From Hyphobacterium sp. CCMP332 (GTDB lineage Bacteria; Pseudomonadota; Alphaproteobacteria; Caulobacterales; Maricaulaceae), in assembly GCF_014323565.1 (NCBI RefSeq), contig NZ_CP058669.1:1-64000 (forward strand): DNA of 64,000 nucleotides, given 5' to 3'. The position numbers were made by a program, and so were the translations under genes. Every line of letters begins with the position of its first letter. The first letter of the stretch is position 1. Shown one piece after another: positions 35,813-45,219 of this stretch. The notes beneath the pieces were generated by a model. The model ran no database searches, was not told the DNA's origin, and saw only the letters and a list, made by a program, of their open reading frames with translations.

Positions 35813-37830
35813 CGGCCTATACTTCCGGATATCCCCGTCCACCTTATTCCGCGTTTGCCCTAGATCCAGCGGATCTCACTCTTAGTGACTTTGCAAGCTT
35901 TGCACTTACACTTTCAGAAGAAAAACATTCTGAATCGCTGGAAATTTGGACACCGCCGGGTGCAAACATTCAGCCGGTGCGTAGCGCATTCGCCTTTTTT
36001 GGATTGTCTGTCTGCCAGAGGATTCTTGTTGTGCCAAAGGGTTTTCACCCAGAAGCTCCGGCGCTCCATCTTGCGGAATTCGCATTGTCTCTTCTTTTAG
36101 CGGCTCAGAGCAATCCACCTGACAAGTTTTACGTGGCAGGCCCCGGAGGGGCGGGAGTGTTCGCTGCAGAGGCTTACTCATGCGGTGAGGGCCCTTCGAT
36201 AGACGTTCTGGCCGGGACTTCGGGATTGTGTGAGCAGCTTGAGGCTCGGCGATTTCCCGAGAGCCCTAAAGATTTACTTAGGTGTGATTTGGAGATGCGG
36301 ACTATGCGTCTCGCAGCGACCGTGAGAGCGCCTGACCCGCTGCTCGCGGAAACCCTAAAAAAATTGCTAAATCGCTCTGTTGCAGCCGCAGTGCAGATAT
36401 CATCTGTAGCCCGCGATGCAAACGGGACCATTTTACTAGTGCCGCATCAGGGCCTGCTCGACATCCGTCTCACCTGTGAAATTTTGTCTGAAGCTGCGCC
36501 TCGACGCGTAATCATCGCTGAAACGCCATTTACAACCCCATTTGACATGCGCAATCTAAAACGAAATCTGAATTCTATCGGCATCGATCCCGTCTCGGTG
36601 CGCTGCGCCGACATTCAATCGCTATCAATGCTTTGCGAGGCTGAGTCCGCACAAATACTTTCTTTGCGCGAGATGCGCGCGCTTGAGCCAATCGCTGCAT
36701 CACTCGCTTCACGCGGTTTTCCGGTTATTGGCGGCCTTGGCCCTTCGATTATTGATCCTGGTCCAAAGGTCGCAGGAATCAAATTTGCACCTAGTTACGC
36801 TTCTAAACTCGCCCCATTGGTTGATGATCCAAGCATTCAAACGACTTGGGCGGGCCCAGCTGCGAAGCCTGCAGGCAAGGCGCGCGCCGTACTCGTCGCG
36901 AAAATGAAGCGTATAGCTATCGTGATCGCCACTCATGATCGATCAAAAATGCTTATGGAAGCGCTGGCGTCCGTTGCGGAAAGTGACATGAAGCCGGACG
37001 AAGTTATCGTCATTGATGATGGCAGTTCGACGCTCAACGCGAGAGAGAACGCCCAGATTTGCGAGGCCTTCGCAGCTTGTCCACTTCGTTATTTTCGTAC
37101 CGAGAATTTCTATCCCGGACATGCTCGCAACTACGGCGTCGCTGAGTCGTCCGCAGACTGGATATTTTTCCTAGATGATGATAACCGATTGAAACCAGAC
37201 GCGATTGCCACAATCCGGAGGACCCAGGCCGAGACTCGGTGCGCAGCTGTATTCTCATTTCTTGATTCATTTGAGGGAACTCAAGCGCATAGAGTTGTTC
37301 CGTTTTTCGGCCCCGCTGGATTGTCGAGTCTATTTCAGAACCATGTTGGCGATACAGGATTCGCAATTGAGCGTCGTACGTTCGAAAGGATAAACGGTTT
37401 TCCGGAGACTTTTGGAGTGGGTAAAGAGGATTATGCAGTTCTTTCAGCGCTTGCGCGCGCGGAAATCGATTACCGCATGATCACTCGCCCTCTCTACGAA
37501 TACCGCGTCCATGCCGACAGAATAGAGAAAAATCACCGGCGTAGGAGCATCGGCGCTTTCGCTAATCTTACCAATGTTTACCCGATGACGGATCGTTCAG
37601 GCCATTTCCGTCAAGATGGCCTTTTCGAACGCCTTGCCTTCATGCAGGCAGCACAGCTTTCTATGCGCCATGTGCCAGACCGCCCGTCACTGCGCCTATC
37701 TCCTTTCCAAGTGTTCCTACATCATGGATTACGGGTGGTTTTGAGACAGAACAAATTCGCACGCCGCATTCTCCGCCGTGGTCTAGTGGGTGAGCTCATT
37801 CGTCGGGTATTTTTTAATTCAGCGCGGTGA
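35809..37830 (+). CDS. Two-part glycosyltransferase: unknown N-terminal domain plus GT2 domain
   Basis: The 673-residue protein starts at GTG in a 4-nt overlap with cysH. Residues about 365-600 are a GT2 domain: KRIAIVIATHDRSKMLMEAL, VIVIDDGSS, YPGHARNYGVAESSADWIFF, LDDDNRLKPDA and GVGKEDYAVLSALARAEIDY. Residues 1-350 match nothing I recognise; they include SAFAFFGLSVCQRILVVPKG and LVPHQGLLDIRLTCEILSEA, which could be a degenerate glycosyltransferase or sugar-binding fold. Base composition becomes clearly more AT-rich here than in cysH. From its coupling to cysH and sqdB, it is the best candidate sulfoquinovosyltransferase; this is inference. Confidence 0.8.
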   Translation: MTAYTSGYPRPPYSAFALDPADLTLSDFASFALTLSEEKHSESLEIWTPPGANIQPVRSAFAFFGLSVCQRILVVPKGFHPEAPALHLAEFALSLLLAAQSNPPDKFYVAGPGGAGVFAAEAYSCGEGPSIDVLAGTSGLCEQLEARRFPESPKDLLRCDLEMRTMRLAATVRAPDPLLAETLKKLLNRSVAAAVQISSVARDANGTILLVPHQGLLDIRLTCEILSEAAPRRVIIAETPFTTPFDMRNLKRNLNSIGIDPVSVRCADIQSLSMLCEAESAQILSLREMRALEPIAASLASRGFPVIGGLGPSIIDPGPKVAGIKFAPSYASKLAPLVDDPSIQTTWAGPAAKPAGKARAVLVAKMKRIAIVIATHDRSKMLMEALASVAESDMKPDEVIVIDDGSSTLNARENAQICEAFAACPLRYFRTENFYPGHARNYGVAESSADWIFFLDDDNRLKPDAIATIRRTQAETRCAAVFSFLDSFEGTQAHRVVPFFGPAGLSSLFQNHVGDTGFAIERRTFERINGFPETFGVGKEDYAVLSALARAEIDYRMITRPLYEYRVHADRIEKNHRRRSIGAFANLTNVYPMTDRSGHFRQDGLFERLAFMQAAQLSMRHVPDRPSLRLSPFQVFLHHGLRVVLRQNKFARRILRRGLVGELIRRVFFNSAR

Positions 37831-37857
37831 TAGGCACATTGAATGGCCCCTAGTTTT

Positions 37858-37942
37858 CTAGACGCCCTCGGCAGTTGTTTTCTGCTGCCGTTTGAACTCG
37901 ACGGGCGACAGCATCCCGTTTCTGGCGTGCTTGCGTTTCGGA
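37858..37942 (-). mobile_element. 3' fragment of an IS3-family transposase orfB
   Basis: Read on the minus strand, these bases encode PKRKHARNGMLSPVEFKRQQ, then KTTAEGV and a stop, the conserved C-terminus of an IS3-family transposase. The rest of that gene is missing. An IS407-like element abuts it at 37943, so one insertion sequence landed in or beside another. Confidence 0.75.
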
Positions 37943-38328
37943 TGCTCTGCACCCAGGAAACTGGATCGTTTCAGTTTAGAGTTTCCGGTAGTCTGGAACC
38001 TGGCTGGGCGGAGACAGAGGGATGCGAGCATCGAAGTTCACGGACGCGCAGAAGGCGTTCATTATCAAGCAGGGTGAGGCTGGGATTCCGGGTGCCGAGA
38101 TTTGCCGGAAGGCGGGTATCAGTCAGGCGACATTTGTTAACTGGAAAAAACGCTATGGCGGTCTGATGCCGTCCGAGATGCGGCGGCTTAAGGAGCTGGA
38201 AGATGAGAATTCCCGGCTGAAACGGATCGGCCCGGATCAGGGGGCTGGGTCAACACTCCTCTCCCAGCCCAGGGAAATCTAGCGGAAAACTCCAACTTCA
38301 AACGATCCAATTCTTAGGGGGCAGAGCA
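37943..38328 (+). mobile_element. Internally deleted IS407-group (IS3 family) element
   Basis: This 386-bp element keeps both terminal inverted repeats. The left end reads TGCTCTGCACCCAGGAAAC; the right end, read inward, starts TGCTCTGCCCCCTAAGAA, and the match continues through GGATCGTTT and GAGTTT(T)CCG. It retains most of orfA from ATG 38022 (MRASKFTDAQKAFIIKQGEA, ISQATFVNWKKRYGG) up to SRLKRI, then jumps to a short hairpin region and the right end. All of orfB is gone, so it could move only with a helper transposase. No target duplication is seen. A related complete copy is at 47656-48888 in the same orientation. Confidence 0.85.
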
Positions 38329-38411
38329 GACTAGAAAATGGGGTTTTGCAATTCGCATCAAGCCCGTTTAGTACAAAATTTCTGGACGTCTATTCCGGCA
38401 AGGATCACGTT

Positions 38412-39380
38412 ATGAATAACACAACAAGCGACATTGCACGATATGCTGCACGGTTCGACGAGCGACCGAAGCGAATGCGCCCGCTATCGCCTCATCTCAA
38501 GATGTTGGAGGCAGATGCCGTTCATATAATGCGGGAAGTGGCTGCCGAGTTTGAAAATCCAGTAATGCTTTATTCGATCGGTAAAGACTCCACCGTGATG
38601 CTCCACCTCGCGATGAAAGCGTTCTGGCCATCCCGCCCACCATTTCCTTTCTTGCACATCGACTCCCTGTGGGAATTTAAAGAGATGGGTAGGTTTCGTG
38701 ACGAGCTGGCTAAAAAGCTCGACTTGAGGATGATTGTTCATGTTAACGAAGAAGGGCGCGGGCTGGAGATCAATCCCTTCATTCACGGATCCGCACTTCA
38801 CACTCAGGTGATGCGAACCGACGGCCTTTTGCAAGCCCTCAACGGTGGCAAGTATGACGCTGCATTCGGCGGCGGCAGGCGCGATGAAGAGAAGAGTCGT
38901 GCGAAGGAGCGAATTTTCTCCTTTCGCGACCAGAATCATGGATGGGATCCGCGCAATCAACGTCCTGAGCTGTGGCGCACCTTCAATACCCGCATTCGTC
39001 CCGGAGAGAGCATCCGCGTTTTCCCGTTATCGAACTGGACCGAAGTCGACATTTGGCAATACATCCTAGAAGAGAGCATTCCGATTGTGCCGCTCTATTT
39101 TGCCGACTACCGTCCGTGCGTAGAAGTGGATGGCACCATCATCATGGTGGATGATGATCGGATGCCTCTGGCTGACGGTGAAAAGTCGGAAATGCGCAAA
39201 GTCCGCTTCCGTACTCTGGGCTGCTACCCGCTGACAGGGGCCGTCGATAGCGACGCAGAGACGCTCGAAGACATTGTCCTAGAAATGCTAGGCGCTCGGT
39301 CGTCAGAACGGGCTGGCCGATTGATTGATTTTGATGAGGCCGGATCGATGGAGAAGAAAAAGCGTGAAGGTTACTTCTAA
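38412..39380 (+). CDS. cysD: Sulfate adenylyltransferase small subunit
   Basis: The 322-residue CysD is the catalytic ATP-sulfurylase subunit making APS from sulfate and ATP. It shows [73 protein letters not shown] and [20 protein letters not shown] stands 8 nt before the chosen ATG; the frame is open back to 38346. The next gene starts on the last base of the stop codon (TAATG), so the two subunits are co-translated. It lies just after the deleted IS407-like element. Confidence 0.95.
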   Translation: MNNTTSDIARYAARFDERPKRMRPLSPHLKMLEADAVHIMREVAAEFENPVMLYSIGKDSTVMLHLAMKAFWPSRPPFPFLHIDSLWEFKEMGRFRDELAKKLDLRMIVHVNEEGRGLEINPFIHGSALHTQVMRTDGLLQALNGGKYDAAFGGGRRDEEKSRAKERIFSFRDQNHGWDPRNQRPELWRTFNTRIRPGESIRVFPLSNWTEVDIWQYILEESIPIVPLYFADYRPCVEVDGTIIMVDDDRMPLADGEKSEMRKVRFRTLGCYPLTGAVDSDAETLEDIVLEMLGARSSERAGRLIDFDEAGSMEKKKREGYF

Positions 39381-41278
39381 TGGCTAAAACGGAAACCCGT
39401 GCCGAAATGATCGCCCGGCTCACGCGAGCCGGTGACCGCGGCGTTCTGCGCTTTATCACCTGTGGCTCGGTGGACGACGGCAAATCGACACTAATAGGTC
39501 GCCTGCTTTTTGATTCCAAGCTCTTGTTCGAAGACCAGATCCGGATCCTGGAAAACGAGTCGAAGAAGTACGGCACCGCCGGCGAGGGAATAGATTTTGC
39601 GTTATTGCTCGATGGCTTGGAAGCCGAACGCGAGCAGGGCATCACAATTGATGTGGCTTATCGCTTCTTCAACACTGAAAAGCGCAAATTCATCGTCGCC
39701 GATACGCCGGGCCACGAACAATTCACCCGCAATATGGCGACTGGCGCTTCGACCGCAGACCTGGCCATCATCCTGATTGATGCGCGTAAGGGTATACTTC
39801 CACAAACGCGCCGCCACACTTATATCGCCAAAATGATGGGCATACGTCACATCGTATTAGCCATAAACAAAATGGACCTCGCCGAGTATGACGAACGGCG
39901 CTTTGCCGAGATTGCGCGCGAATACATGAGCGACACCCGGGGCCTCGAGTTCAACACGCTAACCACCATTCCGATTTCCGCGCGGCATGGCGACAACATT
40001 TTCTCGCGCTCTGATAATACTCGTTGGTATTCCGGTCCGACGCTTCTAGAGCATTTGGAAAGCGTAGATGCGGCGACCGAGGGCGAAACCGACTTCCCTT
40101 TCCGCATGCCGGTCCAGTGGGTCAACCGCCCCAACCTGGATTTCCGAGGCTTTTCCGGCACGATTGCGGCGGGCGAGGTCTCGGTAGGTGATGAAGTCGT
40201 TGTTGCGCACTCTGGCAAGTCCGGCTTGGTTTCCCGTCTGGTCACTGCCGACGAAGATCTGAAAACAGCCGTGGCCGGAGATGCGGTGACCGTGCTCCTT
40301 GATCGCGAAATCGACATTGCCCGCGGTGACATGCTGGTAGACGCTAAGGCTAGGCCAGCGTTGGATAATCAGTTTTCCGCCGAAGTTCTGTGGATGTCCG
40401 AAGAGCCGTTGCTTCAGGGGCGCTCCTATATCATCAAGGCGGGAGCTCAGATCTCACCGGCGACCGTAACCAAGCTCCAACACAAAGTCGACATCCATAC
40501 CTATAAAACCGAGTCCGGCTCGTCGCTGGATCTCAATGAAATCGGTGTTTGCCATTTTAACACGGCCCGTCCAATTGCTTTTGATCCCTATGACGCGCTG
40601 CGTGAAACTGGTTCCTTCGTGATTATTGACCGCTACACCAACCAGACAGTGGGTGCGGGCATGATCCAGGGATCGCTTCGCGAGTCGTCCGACATTCATC
40701 GCCACGTCATGGACGTAACCAAGCAGCACCGCGCAGAGATGAAAGCCCAGAAGCCGGCCATCATCTGGTTTACCGGCTTATCCGGTGCGGGCAAGTCTAC
40801 AGTGGCCAACTTGGTGGAAGCCAAGCTCGCGGCGTCCGGGGTGCATACCTATTCGCTAGACGGCGACAATATTCGCTTTGGTTTGAACAAGGATCTGGGC
40901 TTCAAGGATGCTGATCGGGTGGAAAATATTCGCCGGATTGGTGAGGTGGCGAGTCTGTTTGTGGATGCGGGCATTATCGTTACCTGCAGCTTCATCTCCC
41001 CCTTCCGCTCCGAGCGCCGCATGGTTCGTGAGCTGGTGGGCGAGAGCGAATTCATCGAGGTATTTGTGGATGCGCCGCTCGATGTGTGTGCCCAGCGTGA
41101 CCCGAAAGGGCTTTATGAAAAGGCGCGCAAGGGCGAGCTGAGAAATTTCACGGGCATCGACAGTCCCTACGAGACGCCGCTGCGCGCGGAAATTACGGTT
41201 AAGACCGATGAAATCACCCCTGAACAGGCCGCTGATCAAGTGGTTGGCGAACTGGTCAAGCGCGGCCTTCTTGGCTGA
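39380..41278 (+). CDS. cysN/C: Bifunctional sulfate adenylyltransferase subunit 1 / APS kinase
   Basis: This is a 632-residue fusion. Residues 1-430 are the CysN GTPase (P-loop GSVDDGKST near 30, [24 protein letters not shown]), which drives the CysD reaction. From about 440, the APS kinase CysC begins: [11 protein letters not shown] (P-loop near 466), [34 protein letters not shown] and [20 protein letters not shown]. The fusion makes PAPS. The APS reductase nearby does not need PAPS, so the kinase domain points to a further use such as sulfation, or is simply inherited with the fusion. Confidence 0.95.
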   Translation: MAKTETRAEMIARLTRAGDRGVLRFITCGSVDDGKSTLIGRLLFDSKLLFEDQIRILENESKKYGTAGEGIDFALLLDGLEAEREQGITIDVAYRFFNTEKRKFIVADTPGHEQFTRNMATGASTADLAIILIDARKGILPQTRRHTYIAKMMGIRHIVLAINKMDLAEYDERRFAEIAREYMSDTRGLEFNTLTTIPISARHGDNIFSRSDNTRWYSGPTLLEHLESVDAATEGETDFPFRMPVQWVNRPNLDFRGFSGTIAAGEVSVGDEVVVAHSGKSGLVSRLVTADEDLKTAVAGDAVTVLLDREIDIARGDMLVDAKARPALDNQFSAEVLWMSEEPLLQGRSYIIKAGAQISPATVTKLQHKVDIHTYKTESGSSLDLNEIGVCHFNTARPIAFDPYDALRETGSFVIIDRYTNQTVGAGMIQGSLRESSDIHRHVMDVTKQHRAEMKAQKPAIIWFTGLSGAGKSTVANLVEAKLAASGVHTYSLDGDNIRFGLNKDLGFKDADRVENIRRIGEVASLFVDAGIIVTCSFISPFRSERRMVRELVGESEFIEVFVDAPLDVCAQRDPKGLYEKARKGELRNFTGIDSPYETPLRAEITVKTDEITPEQAADQVVGELVKRGLLG

Positions 41279-41298
41279 TGTAAAAACCGCGTACCTTA

Positions 41299-42093
41299 TT
41301 AGCCGGGGCGGCGAGCCCAGCCGACGAAGTGGCCGTTGAGATAGCGGGACTCCTCCTTTGCATAGAGAAAGTTTCCGCCCTCCGGTGTCGCCAAACAGCC
41401 ACCCGCTGCATTTAGTACGGCATGGCCGGCGGCGGTGTCCCATTCCATCGTGGGCGCAAAGCGCGGATATACATCAGCTCGGCCTTCCGCGAGCCAACAG
41501 AATTTTAACGATGATCCTACGCTAATTTTTTCAATGATATTATGCGTATCAACAAAATCTTGCGTCTCCGGATCGAAGTGGGACCGACTCATAACCGCTG
41601 TCAGACCCATAGTCGGCGGCGCGCGCGTGGCGATAGGTGTAAGTACTGATGGATCAAAAGGCGCTCCCGGTGGCAAGTCCGCAGCAAAGGCGCTTTCTCC
41701 GCCCAGATAAATACGGCCTAGCGCCGGCGCATATACACAACCTGCCACCGGTTTTCTTTCATGGATGAGACCTATATTGATAGTGAACTCACCATTTTTT
41801 TTTATGAATTCCTTTGTTCCGTCGATTGGATCGACCAGGAAGAAGTCCCCACTGGTGTTACAGCCAATGCCATTAGACATTTGTTCTTCGGCCATCACCG
41901 GAACTCCAGGAAACAGCCGATTCAACATCTCAAGGATGACCATCTCGGCGCGTCTGTCGGCTTCGGTAACAGGGGAACGGTCTGCTTTTTGGCCGGGCGT
42001 AAAGTCCTCGCCATAAACCTCCATAGCAGGCTTTGCAGCTTTGGTGCATATAAGCGCCAAGGTGCGAGCGATTGAGTTCGAAGGTTGATCCAT
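41299..42093 (-). CDS. cysQ: 3'(2'),5'-bisphosphate nucleotidase CysQ
   Basis: This 264-residue inositol-monophosphatase-fold enzyme removes the 3'-phosphate of PAP, the by-product of PAPS use. Metal motifs are MAEEQ, DPIDGTKEFIKKNGEFTINIG and the C-terminal TMEWDTAAGHAVLNAAGG. GGGGA lies 9 nt before the chosen ATG. It converges on cysN/C, with 20 nt between the stop codons. Keeping CysQ fits active PAPS turnover. Confidence 0.92.
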   Translation of the reverse strand: MDQPSNSIARTLALICTKAAKPAMEVYGEDFTPGQKADRSPVTEADRRAEMVILEMLNRLFPGVPVMAEEQMSNGIGCNTSGDFFLVDPIDGTKEFIKKNGEFTINIGLIHERKPVAGCVYAPALGRIYLGGESAFAADLPPGAPFDPSVLTPIATRAPPTMGLTAVMSRSHFDPETQDFVDTHNIIEKISVGSSLKFCWLAEGRADVYPRFAPTMEWDTAAGHAVLNAAGGCLATPEGGNFLYAKEESRYLNGHFVGWARRPG

Positions 42094-42154
42094 AAATAAA
42101 TTTCCCCAGAAATCTCTAAATTCTATTGTAAAAAAAAGCAAGAATTTGAGCTGG

Positions 42155-42171
42155 AGTGACGTGACCCCCAG
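42155..42171 (+). repeat. IS-end-like 17-bp repeat, copy 1
   Basis: GAGTGACGTGACCCCCA here is identical to 47595-47611. An inverted near-copy (GGGGGTTACGTCA) closes the palindrome at 42218-42230. The pattern looks like the terminal repeat of an insertion sequence whose body is gone. Confidence 0.6.
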
Positions 42172-42180
42172 CTTTTGACC

Positions 42181-42222
42181 TAACCCCCAGCTTTCCCCCA
42201 GCTGGGGGAAAGCTGGGGGTTA
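42181..42222. repeat. 42-bp perfect palindrome
   Basis: TAACCCCCAGCTTTCCCCCAG is followed directly by its exact reverse complement with no spacer. The C-rich block also repeats the preceding CCCCCAGCTTTT at 42166-42177. It lies between the divergent cysQ and glmM genes. It could be two IS ends joined head to head, or a site that extrudes as a cruciform; it lacks a T tract to act as a terminator. Confidence 0.9.
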
Positions 42223-42387
42223 CGTCATCGCACATATGCCTACCCCGGTCCCGGTCGGAAATTTGTGCGTCTGCAATAGACGCCGCGCGTCAAGCGATGT
42301 AAACGATAGAAATGGAAATGGCTATGGTTTGCATGCCAATTGCATACTGAATTCTTCAGGCTTTTTCTTATGTGTACCGGGGGTGTT

Positions 42388-43728
42388 ATGAAAACGTATT
42401 TCGGAACCGACGGCGTACGGGGCCGCGCAAACAGTTTTCCCATGACGCCGGATGTTGCGTTGAAGATGGGTCGCGCTGCCGGACAGTATTTCCGGCGTGG
42501 CAGCCACCGCCATACGGTGGTGATCGGCAAAGACACGCGATTGTCCTGTTATATGCTTGAGGCAGCCCTTACCGCCGGTTTCACCTCAGCCGGAATGGAC
42601 GTGTCCGGAATCGGGCCAGCCCCCACCCCGGCCGTCGGCATCCTGACCCGTTCCATGCGGGCCGATCTGGGTGTCATGATTACCGCGTCCCATAACGGGT
42701 TCGAGGATAATGGCATCAAGCTGTTTGGACCGGACGGATTCAAGCTGCCGGACGAAGCAGAGCTCGAAATTGAATCCATCATGGATGCGCTGGACGATAC
42801 CACGCTCGTGCAACCGGGCGCAATCGGTCAGGTGCGGCATTTTCCGGACGCCAGGGGCCGCTATGCAGAAATCGTCAAAGCGTCTTTCCCGCGCGGATTA
42901 TGCCTCGATGGCATCAAGATCGTTATCGATTGTGCCAATGGCGCAGCTTATCGGGTTGCACCGCAAACTTTGTGGGAACTTGGCGCGGATATCACCGTGA
43001 TCGGTGCCAGCCCTAACGGGTTGAACATCAACAGGGATTGCGGCTCAAACATGCCGGAGGCGTTGTCCGCAAAGGTGCTCGAAGCCGGTGCTGATATCGG
43101 AATCGCGCTGGATGGCGATGGCGACCGGGTGATCCTCGCTGATGAAAACGGCCAGATTATTGATGGCGACAAGATCATGGCCCGCGTGGTCAAGGACCAG
43201 ATGGAGCAATCCACCCTCCGCGGTGGTGGGGTGGTCGGTACCGTCATGTCCAACCTCGGCTTTGAGCGCTTCATCAATGATCTGGGATTGACGCTTCACC
43301 GTGCGCCCGTTGGTGACCGCTATGTCGTTGAACGCATGCGTTCGAACGGCATCAATATAGGCGGGGAACCTTCCGGCCACATAGTGCTGACGGATCATGC
43401 TACAACGGGCGACGGTATGATCGCCGCCTTGCAAGTACTGGCGGCAACCGTTCGGCACGAAAAGCCGATCAGCGAATTGTGTAATCTGTTCGAACGTGCG
43501 CCGCAGGTGTTGAAGAATGTCAGCTATTCCAATGCCTCGCCGTTGAACACGCTTCCTGTACAGAAAGCGATTGAAAATGGCATGATGCGGCTGAACGGTC
43601 GAGGCCGTTTGCTGGTACGGGCTTCGGGCACAGAGCCGCTTATCCGCGTCATGGCGGAAGGCGATGATATTGGTTTGGTCGAATCGGTCGTTGACTTGAT
43701 CGCCAACTCGGTCGCCAACACAGTTTAA
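42388..43728 (+). CDS. glmM: Phosphoglucosamine mutase
   Basis: This 446-residue enzyme converts glucosamine-6-P to glucosamine-1-P on the way to UDP-GlcNAc. It begins [14 protein letters not shown] and has the phosphoserine loop [19 protein letters not shown], metal loop [23 protein letters not shown] and the C-terminal [22 protein letters not shown] precedes the chosen ATG; 16 extra codons upstream are rejected. It complements the glmS copy at 18867-20690 in the same island. Confidence 0.96.
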   Translation: MKTYFGTDGVRGRANSFPMTPDVALKMGRAAGQYFRRGSHRHTVVIGKDTRLSCYMLEAALTAGFTSAGMDVSGIGPAPTPAVGILTRSMRADLGVMITASHNGFEDNGIKLFGPDGFKLPDEAELEIESIMDALDDTTLVQPGAIGQVRHFPDARGRYAEIVKASFPRGLCLDGIKIVIDCANGAAYRVAPQTLWELGADITVIGASPNGLNINRDCGSNMPEALSAKVLEAGADIGIALDGDGDRVILADENGQIIDGDKIMARVVKDQMEQSTLRGGGVVGTVMSNLGFERFINDLGLTLHRAPVGDRYVVERMRSNGINIGGEPSGHIVLTDHATTGDGMIAALQVLAATVRHEKPISELCNLFERAPQVLKNVSYSNASPLNTLPVQKAIENGMMRLNGRGRLLVRASGTEPLIRVMAEGDDIGLVESVVDLIANSVANTV

Positions 43729-43848
43729 ATTAAGCGGGGTATCTTTTGTCCATTATTCCTTTCCTGTGATGTTCAAGGACATCGAGCACAGAAAGATCTA
43801 CTAATCATTCCCGATGCCCGATCAAATACAGACCGGCAGATTACAACC

Positions 43849-43892
43849 CGTATGGTATAGCACTAGAATTCCTAGACGGGCTTTTTTACATC
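43849..43892 (+). terminator. Possible terminator downstream of glmM
   Basis: CCCGT and ACGGG frame a long loop, itself containing CTAG-AATTC-CTAG, and a run of six T follows. The stem is short, so support is weak. The rest of 43729-44017 is AT-rich with no gene visible and should contain the galU promoter. Confidence 0.35.
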
Positions 43893-44017
43893 AAACTAAA
43901 ATTAGAGGAACGACAGTCTGCCGAGTAAATAGGTTTTAATCTGGGCACTCTTGTTGATTCTGCCTGGATCGGGGCCTTATGAAAGCAGTCCTAACCCAGT
44001 CGCAAAGCGAGATTTTT

Positions 44018-44908
44018 ATGAATTGTGTTCGTAAAGCTGTATTGCCTGTTGCGGGGCTCGGAACACGCGTCTTGCCTGCCACTAAATCTGTTCCCAAAGA
44101 AATGCTTCCGATATTTGACCGTCCTGCGATCCAATATGTCGTTAACGAGGCCTTCGAAGCTGGAATCGAACATATCGTATTCGTAACGGGCCGTAACAAA
44201 AGCTCGATTGATGATCATTTTGATCGGGCATACGAGCTTGAGGCCTCTCTGCGGGAGAAAAAAAAATACGATATTCTAGACCAATTGGAGGCCGAAAGGC
44301 CTATCGCCGGCTCTATGAGTTTTGTACGACAGCAATCGCCTTTGGGATTGGGCCACGCTGTATGGTGTGCGCGCGATGTGATCGGCGATGAACCGTTTGC
44401 GGTGCTACTTCCTGATGTTCTGGTCAAAGCCACACCAAGCTGTCTTACCCAGATGATTGCCGCCTATAATGATCGCGGTGGCAATATCATCGCCGTTGAG
44501 CCGGTACCGCACGATCAAGTCAATATGTATGGAATCATTGAGCCCAAATCGCGCGACGGCGCCATTATCGAAATGGCTGGAATGGTCGAAAAACCGAGCA
44601 TCGATGATGCGCCGTCAAACCTTTCGATCACCGGACGGTATATACTCCAGCCGGAGATATTCAATCTCCTTAGCAACCAGCCCCGCGGGTCAGGTGGAGA
44701 AATTCAGCTCACCGATGCGATGGCAACGCTCATGAAAACCCAAGACTTTTTTGCGCTCGAGTATGAGGGCGAGAGTTTTGATTGTGGGAGCAAACAGGGC
44801 TATTTGCGAGCTTTCGTGCGATTTGCGCTCGATCATGAACGGGAAGGCGAAGCTTCGCGTGCCACGCTGCGCCGCCTTTTGGATGAAAATGCTGCCTCAA
44901 GTGTTTGA
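44018..44908 (+). CDS. galU: UTP-glucose-1-phosphate uridylyltransferase
   Basis: The 296-residue enzyme makes UDP-glucose. It shows VRKAVLPVAGLGTRVLPATK, SVPKEMLPIFDRPAIQYVVN, IVFVTGRNKSSIDDHFDR, LGLGHAVWCARDVIGDEPFA, LLPDVL, GMVEKPSIDDAP and GGEIQLTDAM. The start at MNCVRKA is set by family alignment; the ATG at 43979 (with GGGG upstream) would add 13 residues. In this island it can supply UDP-glucose both to the UDP-sulfoquinovose synthase and to the glycosyltransferases. Confidence 0.94.
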   Translation: MNCVRKAVLPVAGLGTRVLPATKSVPKEMLPIFDRPAIQYVVNEAFEAGIEHIVFVTGRNKSSIDDHFDRAYELEASLREKKKYDILDQLEAERPIAGSMSFVRQQSPLGLGHAVWCARDVIGDEPFAVLLPDVLVKATPSCLTQMIAAYNDRGGNIIAVEPVPHDQVNMYGIIEPKSRDGAIIEMAGMVEKPSIDDAPSNLSITGRYILQPEIFNLLSNQPRGSGGEIQLTDAMATLMKTQDFFALEYEGESFDCGSKQGYLRAFVRFALDHEREGEASRATLRRLLDENAASSV

Positions 44909-45219
44909 GCACGGCGAGCAAAACGCGTTGACAATTATTGCATCCAATTTGAAGGTAGCGATCTTCAGGCCTTTTATTGGAGACTTGAGGGGTGAAAACT
45001 AAAGGTCCATTTTCTTAAAGTGACCCCCGCGAGGAATGTCCGCATTCCTCGCGTTTTTCTTTTTGGCGCTGAGAAATCTGCGAGTGTGCCTTGCCCCGAT
45101 CGCCATAATGAACAAACACACGCTATAGAAACTATAACAGTGCCGGTTAGAATAACCGGCAATCTGGGCCCATATTCGCTCTCGGTGGCATTTTCCGCGC
45201 TAGGATCAAGTTTATTGAA
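44909..45219 (+). other. Intergenic region with promoter-like box and strong terminator
   Basis: No protein gene is visible. TTGACA stands at 44928-44933, and about 95 nt further on comes a perfect terminator stem. A short transcript could start inside this region, but no clear -10 box was found. The stretch 45063-45219 upstream of the permease is AT-rich and contains GCCGGTTAGAATAACCGGC, a palindrome at about 45143-45161. Confidence 0.35.
45028..45062 (+). terminator. Strong Rho-independent terminator after galU
   Basis: A perfect 11-bp stem (CGCGAGGAATG / CATTCCTCGCG) with a TCCG tetraloop is followed by TTTTTCTTTTT. It ends transcripts from galU, 120 nt downstream of its stop codon. Confidence 0.9.

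Noticed and set aside
37843-38166. Plus-strand open frames over the IS scar
   Set aside because: They are shadows of the transposase fragments (minus-strand orfB tail and plus-strand orfA).
38022-38282. Annotating the deleted orfA as a functional gene
   Set aside because: The frame loses family similarity after SRLKRI and orfB is absent; it is treated as part of the defective element.
42181-42222. Calling the palindrome a Rho-independent terminator
   Set aside because: There is no T tract on either side and no spacer for a loop; it lies between divergent genes rather than after a stop codon.
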